DNA of 40,388 nt from JBASEY01 sp049652745 (GTDB taxonomy: Bacteria; CSSED10-310): assembly GCA_049652745.1 (NCBI GenBank), contig JBASEY010000045.1:1-40388 (forward strand). Reading direction: 5' to 3'. Below are positions 1 through 7,537 of the stretch, piece by piece (the stretch's first letter is position 1; each line of letters begins with the position of its first letter). The position numbers and the translations under genes are program-made. A model generated the notes under the pieces. That model saw nothing but the letters and a program-made list of their open reading frames with translations. It searched no databases and was not told the origin of the DNA.

Positions 1-191
1 CCATCAAACAAGGCGATTTTAACTTCTGCCAGGTTACCATTCTCTATAGCCTGGATCATTCTTTTCCCTGCTTCCTCATTATATTTTATTTTTGTTGTCC
101 CTAACGTGTAGGGCAAGATAGTCAACAACATTTTTCGGAACAACTCTTCCAGGGGCAACAGCGCCTTTTTGAATTTGCCTATAGTGGCCAT
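1..191 (-). CDS. Ankyrin-type protein, N-terminal part (runs off the window)
   Basis: This is the first 63 codons of a gene that leaves the window at base 1. The ATG at 191 is preceded at good spacing by AGGAGG. The N-terminus (MATIGKFKKALLPLEELF) and the following stretch, including GKRMIQAIENGNLAEVKIAL, closely match the short ankyrin protein at 36811-37197. That paralogue carries on into ankyrin repeats, and the part visible here ends where the first repeat begins. Ankyrin repeats bind other proteins; the partner is unknown. The gene sits directly downstream of an IS-like remnant, exactly as its paralogue does, so the two were probably copied together. The repeat count and the C-terminus cannot be seen. 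Confidence 0.75.
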   Translation of the reverse strand, partial: MATIGKFKKALLPLEELFRKMLLTILPYTLGTTKIKYNEEAGKRMIQAIENGNLAEVKIALFD

Positions 192-220
192 ATCGTTTCC
201 TCCTATCCAGATGCGGAATA

Positions 221-656
221 ATCAATCACGTTGAGATATCTGCTGCATTCATTCAGGGTGGATTTCCTTGTTGATCAACGGGGTTTCCGATGGCTTGAAA
301 CAGGGGACTCCCAGTAATTTGGGAGCTGTCGGAATTGATTTGACATACTGCTCCAGATATTTTTGGTAGATTTCAAATAAAACACGGTTACACCGGCCTA
401 ATTCCCCCCGCTTCGCACTGAGATCTGCTTCGTGTGGAATCGTCGGCTTGCAGGGCCTGGTGAAGCGACGCCGATGGGCACGTTCCTTAACTTCTGTATC
501 CGGTATTCGTAAACCTGTCATCTTTAAGATCGTTCCCTCAATCTCCGTCCTGTTATCCTTTGATGATCGTTCTGAATCAATATGAATCTCTGCATCTCGC
601 CCTCAAAGTTTACTACACTGATCTTTTATAGGCCAAGTGTCTCACGCATATTGACA
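221..656. mobile_element. IS-like remnant with degenerate terminal inverted repeats (left copy)
   Basis: The right end at 634-656 reads CAAGTGTCTCACGCATATTGACA. Its reverse complement, TGTCAATA..CGTGAGACACTTG, matches the end at 35779-35801 (TGTCAATA..TTTGAGACACCTG). A weaker version of the opposite end lies at 221-242 (ATCAATCACGTTGAGATATCTG). The interior of about 400 bp holds only the degenerate ORF, so a full transposase is missing. The family was not identified. Confidence 0.45.
249..521 (-). pseudogene. Degenerate ORF inside an IS-like remnant, left copy
   Basis: This open frame of 90 codons is homologous to the ORF at 37199-37597. Shared blocks include RIP..E.KE.A.R.RFT, IPHEAD and, at the C-terminus, INKEI.PE. 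Reading upstream from the first ATG the frame stays open for about 20 more codons and still resembles the right copy, but it has no good start or ribosome-binding site. The right copy has diverged by frameshift after LFK. Both lie between short inverted repeats, so a deleted transposase is the simplest explanation. No catalytic motif is visible and I do not recognise the family. It could instead be a small accessory gene carried by a non-autonomous element. Confidence 0.45.
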
Positions 657-715
657 AAGAAGGCTATCTGTCTTACTCATATGGATAAAAGATAAGAGAT
701 CGGCGAATCCAACTG

Positions 716-1135
716 TTAGCTCTTAAAAACACCTGTGAAAATTGTGATGATTCCAAACAAGATAATCCAGAAAGCATTCCACAGCTCTATCCTCTTGTCA
801 CTCTCATCGGTCTCTTTCCCGGCAAAGTATGCTAACGTTAATCCGATTAGAAGATAGCCTATTCCTGCAGCTATAATCCAGTTATAATGACAAAAGGTAA
901 ATAAAAAGTACATTCCGACAATAGCGAGTCCTGGCAAAAGTATAAACGGTAGTTTGATCACTATAAAAAAAATTGGAAAAGTAAGAATAAAACCTGTTGG
1001 TATTGATGCAATGAAGCACAACCAAGGATGGGATTTAAAGTAACTAATTGTTTTAAGACCTTCCAACGCACACCAATATCCAAAATAGATAAAACAATCC
1101 CAGAAACTTAAACATCCTTTCCGATCATCAGCCAT
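716..1135 (-). CDS. Small membrane protein of unknown function
   Basis: I do not recognise this 139-residue protein. It has about four hydrophobic segments (roughly residues 40-58, 60-80, 85-102 and 120-137), so it is an integral membrane protein. A short hydrophilic loop, KETDESDKRIE, separates the last two. The start at 1135 (MADDRKGC) is chosen over an ATG 12 codons upstream because AAGGAG lies 7 nt before it. It is the last gene of the module, downstream of the YidC-like gene by about 110 bp. A role alongside that protein or the membrane GTPase is possible but not shown. The 522-715 stretch after it holds only the end of the IS-like remnant. Confidence 0.7.
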   Translation of the reverse strand: MADDRKGCLSFWDCFIYFGYWCALEGLKTISYFKSHPWLCFIASIPTGFILTFPIFFIVIKLPFILLPGLAIVGMYFLFTFCHYNWIIAAGIGYLLIGLTLAYFAGKETDESDKRIELWNAFWIILFGIITIFTGVFKS

Positions 1136-1246
1136 CGCTTTCTCCTTAATTTGCTGAAGACGCTCCAGCACGCGAAATTATGTTTCGAATTGATGAATAT
1201 CATTAATATTTTCCCTTGTTTTCATCAGTTAATTTCAAGCGGTCTT

Positions 1247-2422
1247 TCAGGATACGATCACGTCTAGGATTTTTTTGATGACTATCCCTATAACATCTAA
1301 AATCATAAGAAAAATAAAAGCATAAGCAGGCCAACGCCAATATCTTGAAATAAGAATAAGCAATCCGGACATGAAAATAGATCCCATGATGATCTGAGCT
1401 TTGTCTGCATCGGAGGTTTGGGTAATAAAGGATATCAATATCTTAACGACCAAGCTTACAATAACGATTCCAAGATCAAATTTAAGAACATCGGCACACC
1501 ATAAGAATGTTGATCCATCCAAGGCCATTTGAGGAGAAAAAATACGCATGGTCAGCAGCATCCAAACAAAAAAAATGAGTTCTACTAACAGTGTCAAACA
1601 ACCGCTCTGCCATTTTACGCCTAGCATTTTATAAAGAGCCTGAGTTTTCATCGCTGCGGTATAGGAGTCATCTGAATGGTTTTCTTTTATCATCTGGACT
1701 AATGGGTCAAGACGTTTTATCTGAAGTCTGGACTTCGCACTATAGTAATAAAGTGGAAATTCGAGTATTTTTACTCCTATAGCCAAGACTATCAGCACGA
1801 ATAAATATGCATAATTCGTCGGGAAAATGGAGTATGATCGTAAAAAAGCAAAAAGTCTAAAAGAAAGGAAATCCGAGCGAAGATATACCTGAGATTGTCG
1901 TTTAAATGTTATTGAGCTTTCATAAGTCCATTCATTCCTGGGGCTTTTATTTTCCTTTGTATCGTATCTGAACCATCCCTTTTGGTCGGAATCTGCTATA
2001 GAGGATTCATACAAAGCATTCTTCTTTTTATAATTACCAGCCTGTATTTCCAGAAAAGATTGACGGAATTTAGCGCTGACGGCAAAATCCGTGTCGGGTG
2101 CAGATTCTGATAGTTGTCTGTATTCAGCCAGAGCGAGGTCGATCTGATTCGTCATTTCAAGGGCAAATCCTGTCAATAATGCTGCAGTTTGCTTTCCTTT
2201 ATCCGTCGCGCTTTCCTTGTTTTCTTCAAGATTCGTCAACAATTGGGCCAATTCGCTCTGAGACATAACAGAGATCGCATTCAGCCCGGCTGTTATGTCT
2301 TCATTTTTGATGGCGCTGCCCATTAACCACGCCGTATCAAAATCGGAATGAGCTACTGGTATTAAAAGCAACGAACCTATTATGATCAAACTGTATGCAA
2401 TGCAAGATATGTGTTTCATCAT
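1247..2422 (-). CDS. YidC/Oxa1-like membrane insertase with periplasmic helical domain
   Basis: The first 26 residues form a signal peptide or signal anchor (KHISCIAYSLIIIGSLLLIP, then VAHS). A helical, TPR-like extracytoplasmic stretch follows to about residue 150. The C-terminal half matches the YidC/Oxa1/Alb3 fold. It has a membrane segment ending in VKILEFPL, where YidC has V-R-x4-P-L with its groove arginine (here Lys, about residue 218). A charged cytoplasmic hairpin (LQIKRLDPLVQMIKEN) comes next, then the family-like LYKMLGVKWQSGCLTLL and GSTFLWCADVLKFD blocks, and two more membrane segments. YidC proteins insert proteins into the inner membrane. The start at 2422 has GGAGG 5 nt upstream; another ATG sits 4 codons earlier. 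It lies 25 bp downstream of the membrane GTPase gene. The housekeeping YidC is an unlikely identity given the different N-terminal domain and this context. Confidence 0.75.
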   Translation of the reverse strand: MMKHISCIAYSLIIIGSLLLIPVAHSDFDTAWLMGSAIKNEDITAGLNAISVMSQSELAQLLTNLEENKESATDKGKQTAALLTGFALEMTNQIDLALAEYRQLSESAPDTDFAVSAKFRQSFLEIQAGNYKKKNALYESSIADSDQKGWFRYDTKENKSPRNEWTYESSITFKRQSQVYLRSDFLSFRLFAFLRSYSIFPTNYAYLFVLIVLAIGVKILEFPLYYYSAKSRLQIKRLDPLVQMIKENHSDDSYTAAMKTQALYKMLGVKWQSGCLTLLVELIFFVWMLLTMRIFSPQMALDGSTFLWCADVLKFDLGIVIVSLVVKILISFITQTSDADKAQIIMGSIFMSGLLILISRYWRWPAYAFIFLMILDVIGIVIKKILDVIVS

Positions 2423-2447
2423 TTGAACCTCCATTTTCCTCTTTTTA

Positions 2448-4055
2448 CTAGTTATTTGCCATTGCCATGGTGAGAGAAGTCGACATCTGAAATTTTTTCT
2501 CTAATTGGGTCAGCATCCATAGAAGTGGATATTCAACACCACTTGGCAGGAATGGGTCCGTTCTATTGATTTGTGGTATGCGGCCGAGAGCGGAACAAGC
2601 GAAATAATTGATATTTGTGAATTTCTGTTCCAGATTCTGAACGATTGACTTTGCGCCCAGGCTAATCAGAGTCTCCCGAGAGTTTAGATTGAGATCATCA
2701 GTCCAATTATTATTATTTGAAATCAGGTTTCCAAGGAAAGGGAATTCTTCAACAAGTTGCGCGTCAAACGCATCGGTTTTGCTGATTACAACTGCCAGAG
2801 GAATAGTACATTTTTCCGAAGGCCTTTTCAGAATAAGCATGTTCACGGCGTTGATGAGATTATCAACGATTTTTTCCAATCGATCCCCTGAAGGGTGCAC
2901 GAATTTCTTCCGATCGTCGTTTACATAGTTTTTAAGTGCGGGCAAACTGAATGGATCCACAACAAGTATAATGCCGTTCAGATGCTGGTGCCCTTGTTTT
3001 TTCCAGAAGGTCTCTATCTTACCATAATCTTCACCGGGCGCATCGAATAAATACAACAACGATCTGATCATTTTGGGGATTTGTATCGCGAGACCAAAAG
3101 CTGTCATGACGTCGCCGGCCGTTTTGGAAGGGAATTGGCCATTGTTCAACCGCGACATTAGATTTCTAAAATCATCGTTTTGTAGGCGATTGGCAATCGA
3201 TGCTTTGCCATTAGGGATTTGTTTAAAATAGTGAAGTAAACGATTGAGTAATTGGATCAAATATATGGTCTTTCCCGAACTGGTGCCGCCGACAATGGCG
3301 ATCTTATAGACGGGTAGTTCTCCCAATTCAGAAAAAATCAATGGGCGCTTGCAACCTCCACATAACCTAGTGAGTTTATTCCTTCCCCAAAATTCCAAAG
3401 TCGGAAGTTTGTAATACTGACCATTATGGCGGCAAAGATGGTGAAAAATACCATAAAAACTCGGATAAAGATCGTGATACTGCTCCCCGCAAGTACAAAC
3501 GTGTATCGGCATTCCATTGTAGTGACAATCATCATACGGGCATTCATATGTCAGCTTCCGCCACCATAGCCATAAGATATGTAAGCCACGTATAGGTAAA
3601 AAGAGCATGAACGAAGCGGCTGTCAAAAGGAAAAGCACAATAAAATATACGGGAAATATCAATAAAGCGATACTGAATGTCGCAATTGAAAATAATAATA
3701 TTGTCCCTGATGCCGTTACAGCAGACAACAAGCGTGTTGCGAAGTGAACGGGAGGTTTCCACCCCCACAATAAAATTGTGGCAGAAGTAAATATGATACA
3801 CATCACGAAAAACGCCGAGAATGAGAAGCTGCGATCATGTGCTTTTTCATACTGCACATACATAACGGATAAAGAAATTGCCGTGACTATAATAAGCAGT
3901 TTGAGGGTGATTTCGCTAATTGACGCGCCTTTACCGATCCAAAACCATTTCCAGACATTTAGACTGCTTTGCCTCAAAGTCTGAAAAAATCGTTTTAACC
4001 GAGCCTTATAATCGACATATCCACGCTCAAACAAATACATTCGTTGACGAGCCAT
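2448..4055 (-). CDS. Membrane-anchored zinc-ribbon GTPase (DO-GTPase-like)
   Basis: This 535-residue protein opens with about four membrane segments (roughly 50-68, 81-97, 108-130 and 131-152). Cys/His-rich sequence follows (CPYDDCHYN at 172, CTCG at 187, CGGC at 232), probably a zinc ribbon. The GTPase domain has a P-loop GGTSSGKT at 256-263, a G3-like DAPGE at 338-342 and a G4-like SKTD at 425-428. The zinc-ribbon plus divergent P-loop layout resembles the C-terminal part of the protein at 7538-11335, so the two are probably paralogous switches, this one at the inner membrane. A GAP1-type protein is encoded just upstream. The ATG has AAAGGAGG before it, and the gene has its own promoter-like motif at 4082-4114. 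Confidence 0.8.
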   Translation of the reverse strand: MARQRMYLFERGYVDYKARLKRFFQTLRQSSLNVWKWFWIGKGASISEITLKLLIIVTAISLSVMYVQYEKAHDRSFSFSAFFVMCIIFTSATILLWGWKPPVHFATRLLSAVTASGTILLFSIATFSIALLIFPVYFIVLFLLTAASFMLFLPIRGLHILWLWWRKLTYECPYDDCHYNGMPIHVCTCGEQYHDLYPSFYGIFHHLCRHNGQYYKLPTLEFWGRNKLTRLCGGCKRPLIFSELGELPVYKIAIVGGTSSGKTIYLIQLLNRLLHYFKQIPNGKASIANRLQNDDFRNLMSRLNNGQFPSKTAGDVMTAFGLAIQIPKMIRSLLYLFDAPGEDYGKIETFWKKQGHQHLNGIILVVDPFSLPALKNYVNDDRKKFVHPSGDRLEKIVDNLINAVNMLILKRPSEKCTIPLAVVISKTDAFDAQLVEEFPFLGNLISNNNNWTDDLNLNSRETLISLGAKSIVQNLEQKFTNINYFACSALGRIPQINRTDPFLPSGVEYPLLWMLTQLEKKFQMSTSLTMAMANN

Positions 4056-4394
4056 AAGCCGTACCTCCTTTCAACATATCCATTAGAGGTGAAAAGTGAC
4101 TAATTCTTTCACTCCTTTTGTAAAAAGATATCCTTCAACCCCGAACTAAAACATGTCAGCATGGAATTTTATCAGATTTTCTATAATGGAAACAAAGCAT
4201 TTATGAATTTTTTCAAGGTGATTGCGCGGGGTCAGCCTCGAGTTCTTTTTCTCTGTCATTTCCATGAGAGCGGAGTTCAGACCTGTTGCGGCGCGTAAAC
4301 TAACACCCGATGAGCCCGATCCATTTTAATTTTATCGATGTGTTCGAGAATTTGCCCTGATCAGGAAGGCCATGCCTTGAAAATACCTTGCCCC
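4056..4394. other. Intergenic region: promoter-like motif, relic ORF, palindromes
   Basis: Apart from the promoter-like motif, the minus strand holds a 39-codon frame at 4146-4265 (MEMTEKKNSRLTPRNH...). It stays open upstream of its ATG but has no ribosome-binding site, so it looks like a gene fragment. Near the GAP1 stop are CCTGATCAGG (4356-4365, perfect palindrome) and AAGGC-CAT-GCCTT (4366-4378). These may form a transcript-end hairpin, but no T-run follows. Confidence 0.4.
4082..4114 (-). promoter_or_regulatory. Promoter-like motif for the membrane GTPase unit
   Basis: On the minus strand GAGTGAAAG (4106-4114) is followed, after a 19-nt spacer from GTGAAA, by TCTAAT (4082-4087). The predicted start of transcription lies about 20 nt ahead of the ribosome-binding site. 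The same arrangement recurs at 16704-16735, 19513-19544 and 37716-37748, each time in an intergenic gap and on the coding strand. The sigma factor is unknown. Confidence 0.5.
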
Positions 4395-7300
4395 CTATTT
4401 TTTATTTTTGTGATTTTTACGGGGCTGTTTTTGATTTTCTTCAGTTTTCTGTCTGGTCACATCTTCCCGTTTCGGTTTTTTCTCTTCTGCCTCCCTGTTT
4501 TTTTTGATGCCTGACACCATATCCCACAATTGTTTTCCAAAATCGATAATATTTAATCCACTTTTTTTTGCATTATCCGTAGAATCCGATTTCGCTGAGG
4601 CAGGTGTTGATTCATCCGAAGAAGGTTTTATCGACCAAACCCCCAATTCGTTGAGCAATTTTTGTTGTTGCGTCTTATACACTTTATCCGGTTTAGAGAA
4701 GTGAGATTCCAGGTGAGAAATGAAGAGTTTTTTCTCAGTCCGATCGAGGCGATCAACCAGTTTTTTAATAATATTTAAATATCGTTCATTACCTTGCAGA
4801 TAGAGTTTGGCGAACGACATAACGGTGATAACGGTCGTAACAGGGTCACGATTTGCGCATAAGTCGCCTACGACGTTTGATATGTTTTCCAGAAATATTT
4901 CTCCTGTATGCTCCAGAATCTCGATTAGTTTTTTCGCATCTTCAGAAGATGTGATTCCAGTTTGCTTAAAAATGTCACTTAACCAAGAGACAGCTTCTAA
5001 TCTATCCTTTTCATCCAGAAATTTGACTTGAGGCCAATAGTTATTCTCTAAAGGAAAATTCTGAATTGACCAATCGTTTTTTTGGGTCATTATAGTGACG
5101 TCCTTCATAAATACCATGACTTGAAATCGAGCCTTTACTTTGGTCTGGCTGAGCTGATCGGAAGATGTTTTTAACAACTCAAACCATGGATCTTTCAAAG
5201 GTTGGAGCGGCAATCCGAGGATTACAGCATTTACCAGGGATCGATGACCTTGGCCTGTTGTTGCCTGATTCGGTTTTGCTTTTAAAAGGGTTTCGACGAG
5301 AGAAAATTCGGTTTCCTTGAAATCAGGATTTGGAATTCTGATCGAGATTTCTCTGCAGATGGCATCGTAAAACTCGGGATACTCATCCAACACTTGATGC
5401 CAATACTTGAATTTCTCCAATCCGGACTCGTGTTTCCACGGAATGAGGTCATTAATGAATTCTCTTTTTGCGGGCTGCAATACATTCATTTGAAGAAGAT
5501 TTTTTCGTATTGTCTCGCGTTGATCTTTGATTCTGTCATCCGCCATTAAATTCAGGTATTCAGAAAGAAACACTTCTGTAAGAGTGGTGTCGGATGTTGC
5601 GTCAGACAGATAACCCAGAGCAACAGCTTGCTTGGATAAATCTTTTTCAGTATTGCGTAAAACCCGAATGAGTTCCTGGAGTTCTTTTTTGGGTTCCATA
5701 GAACCTTCGACGGCTTGTACGGCCTTGACAAGAAGATCGAGGAGTTCTTTGTTCTCCGGCTTTGTCCATTCAATCAATTTGAATATCAGCCATAGATTTG
5801 CCTCGGGAAAACAGTCCACAGTAAGAAGATTTAACAATTTTTCCAAAAAGCTTAATTTTTCTTCATTCCATTCTGTTTCGAAAAACGGCTTTATATATTG
5901 GTCTTTTGTCTGTTTCCAAACCATTTGGATTTGACCGGAAGCTTTTGCCATTTCAAGAATCCAGAAAATATACGTTTCAGGCAAGGTATTATTGTCGGAC
6001 TCTTGTAGAAACAATGCGAATCCCTCCGACAGTATATTCACCATCTGTTCCGCATCCCTTTTATTGACTGAGATCTCCAAGGGCTCCTCACGACTAAGAA
6101 TTTCTTTCAAGATAGAGAAAATGATCTTCTTTCGTTCGCTGCCATAAACTTTTAAAAGAGCCGAAGCCGCCAGTCCGCGACCATCTGCAATCGCTTGACT
6201 GATTAGAGAATACAACTGCTTCATAAAAGATAGATGTTCTTTATTTTCAGCATGATTTATCAACAATGCTAATTTGTCACTGATTTCCGAAAGCACATTT
6301 AAAGGGTCATCCTTCGAAAGAGTTGTTACATGTGGAATTAACAAATCCAGAGCTTGATCTATGGGCTTGGGATGGTTTGCTGATTCAAGAATTTTAAGCA
6401 ACGAATCAAGCGCCGGTAAAAGTTGATTTTTCTCGATTTCGCTGCTGTAAAGAGGGACCACGTCGACTAAAACGTCTAATATATCGGGAGTTTGTTCCAA
6501 TTGAAATTTTTCTGCTAACGCATGGTGGGTAATTAGCTGTTCCGGGGTTCCGTTCAAAACACATTCTGCAGCAAAATCAGCATAGCGACTTGGTTTTTCC
6601 ATGGGACTGAACTCGTTTTCCGCGAAATTAAAAACAATGAACGAGGATTTATATTCATCCGGCCGGATATCGAAAGAACGGTCTCCGGTTTTGTTAAGAA
6701 TTATCAGATTGTGAGTCGCCACCAGGTTTTTCGGCCGTTCACCGGAAGGAGTGGGAATCAACCATTTTCTGTCACTTTCATAGGTACACAATGTCGTCCG
6801 TGATCTAATTTTAGGCGGCATCAGATTAAGAAGCTCTTCCGCCAACGTAGCGGCATCGCGCCAATCCGAAAGACAAATTAACAGTACCCTGGAATTCGGA
6901 TCGGCTATGCTGAGAGAGGATATCATTTGAGCAAGTCTGGATTTAAATGGTTCATTTAAAACAAGCTTAAATGATGGTTTGGTATCGGATGGCTTTTTAA
7001 AATTATGTAGAACAGGCAGGGATGTATCGTCGTCTCGATTACGGGATTGAAACTCCTGTGAATGGGTGAGTATCATTGGATTGAAATTACATTCTTCCAG
7101 TTGAGTCGGGGGAAAAATTAAGGCATGTGAAAAAAAGTTTCCCGTTCTGCCATCATGCGTCCAGCCAAGGTAACACGTTCTGGTTAAAGCAAAAAGGCTT
7201 GGACTAAGTTGTGTATAGTTCCAAACTGTAGGAAATTCGTCTAATACATTTTCAGGCATAGAATCGATTTGTGTAATTGTTTTTCGCCATTCGTCCTCTT

Positions 7301-7487
7301 TATTCGTAGCGGAGACCGGAGCAAATCGATAGACGGTATCTCCGTAGTGCATGCATAGATTGTGCAATTGCGCCTGCTGTTCGTCACTCAAACCCGGCGA
7401 TACGGCCTTGATCTGAAACCCTGATTTATTCGGATCATTTCCTTTTCCAGATGGAAGATTAGTGAATGTTAACTGTTCAATAGCCAT
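4395..7487 (-). CDS. GAP1-like GTPase-associated protein
   Basis: The 1030-residue product opens with EQLTFTNLPSGKG...GFQIKAVSPGLSDEQ, the signature of the N-terminal domain of GTPase-associated protein 1 (type 2). A middle domain follows, with SHALIFPP near residue 120. The long central and C-terminal parts are helical and repeat-like. The tail (about the last 60 residues) is rich in Lys, Glu and Arg and probably disordered. GAP1 proteins are encoded beside large zinc-ribbon GTPases in bacterial conflict-type clusters; a GTPase lies on either side here (2448-4055 and 7538-11335). The molecular role of GAP1 is not established. The ATG at 7487 is chosen because AAAGG precedes it; a TTG six codons earlier extends the frame. 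The gap from the upstream gene is 50 bp. Confidence 0.8.
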   Translation of the reverse strand: MAIEQLTFTNLPSGKGNDPNKSGFQIKAVSPGLSDEQQAQLHNLCMHYGDTVYRFAPVSATNKEDEWRKTITQIDSMPENVLDEFPTVWNYTQLSPSLFALTRTCYLGWTHDGRTGNFFSHALIFPPTQLEECNFNPMILTHSQEFQSRNRDDDTSLPVLHNFKKPSDTKPSFKLVLNEPFKSRLAQMISSLSIADPNSRVLLICLSDWRDAATLAEELLNLMPPKIRSRTTLCTYESDRKWLIPTPSGERPKNLVATHNLIILNKTGDRSFDIRPDEYKSSFIVFNFAENEFSPMEKPSRYADFAAECVLNGTPEQLITHHALAEKFQLEQTPDILDVLVDVVPLYSSEIEKNQLLPALDSLLKILESANHPKPIDQALDLLIPHVTTLSKDDPLNVLSEISDKLALLINHAENKEHLSFMKQLYSLISQAIADGRGLAASALLKVYGSERKKIIFSILKEILSREEPLEISVNKRDAEQMVNILSEGFALFLQESDNNTLPETYIFWILEMAKASGQIQMVWKQTKDQYIKPFFETEWNEEKLSFLEKLLNLLTVDCFPEANLWLIFKLIEWTKPENKELLDLLVKAVQAVEGSMEPKKELQELIRVLRNTEKDLSKQAVALGYLSDATSDTTLTEVFLSEYLNLMADDRIKDQRETIRKNLLQMNVLQPAKREFINDLIPWKHESGLEKFKYWHQVLDEYPEFYDAICREISIRIPNPDFKETEFSLVETLLKAKPNQATTGQGHRSLVNAVILGLPLQPLKDPWFELLKTSSDQLSQTKVKARFQVMVFMKDVTIMTQKNDWSIQNFPLENNYWPQVKFLDEKDRLEAVSWLSDIFKQTGITSSEDAKKLIEILEHTGEIFLENISNVVGDLCANRDPVTTVITVMSFAKLYLQGNERYLNIIKKLVDRLDRTEKKLFISHLESHFSKPDKVYKTQQQKLLNELGVWSIKPSSDESTPASAKSDSTDNAKKSGLNIIDFGKQLWDMVSGIKKNREAEEKKPKREDVTRQKTEENQKQPRKNHKNKK

Positions 7488-7537
7488 AAAATTTTCCTTT
7501 CGCAAATTTGACTCAACATTACTAAATATTCATGAAT

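Larger units (their letters stand above)
1..663. repeat. Long direct repeat, left copy (pairs with 37007-37663)
   Basis: Bases 1-663 align in the same orientation with 37007-37663, with net near-zero indel. The aligned stretch covers the start of an ankyrin gene, the IS-like remnant and the GATCTTTTATAGG flank. The copies are clearly homologous but diverged, so the duplication is not recent. It brackets the whole 716-35551 module. The left edge may extend outside the window. Confidence 0.75.
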
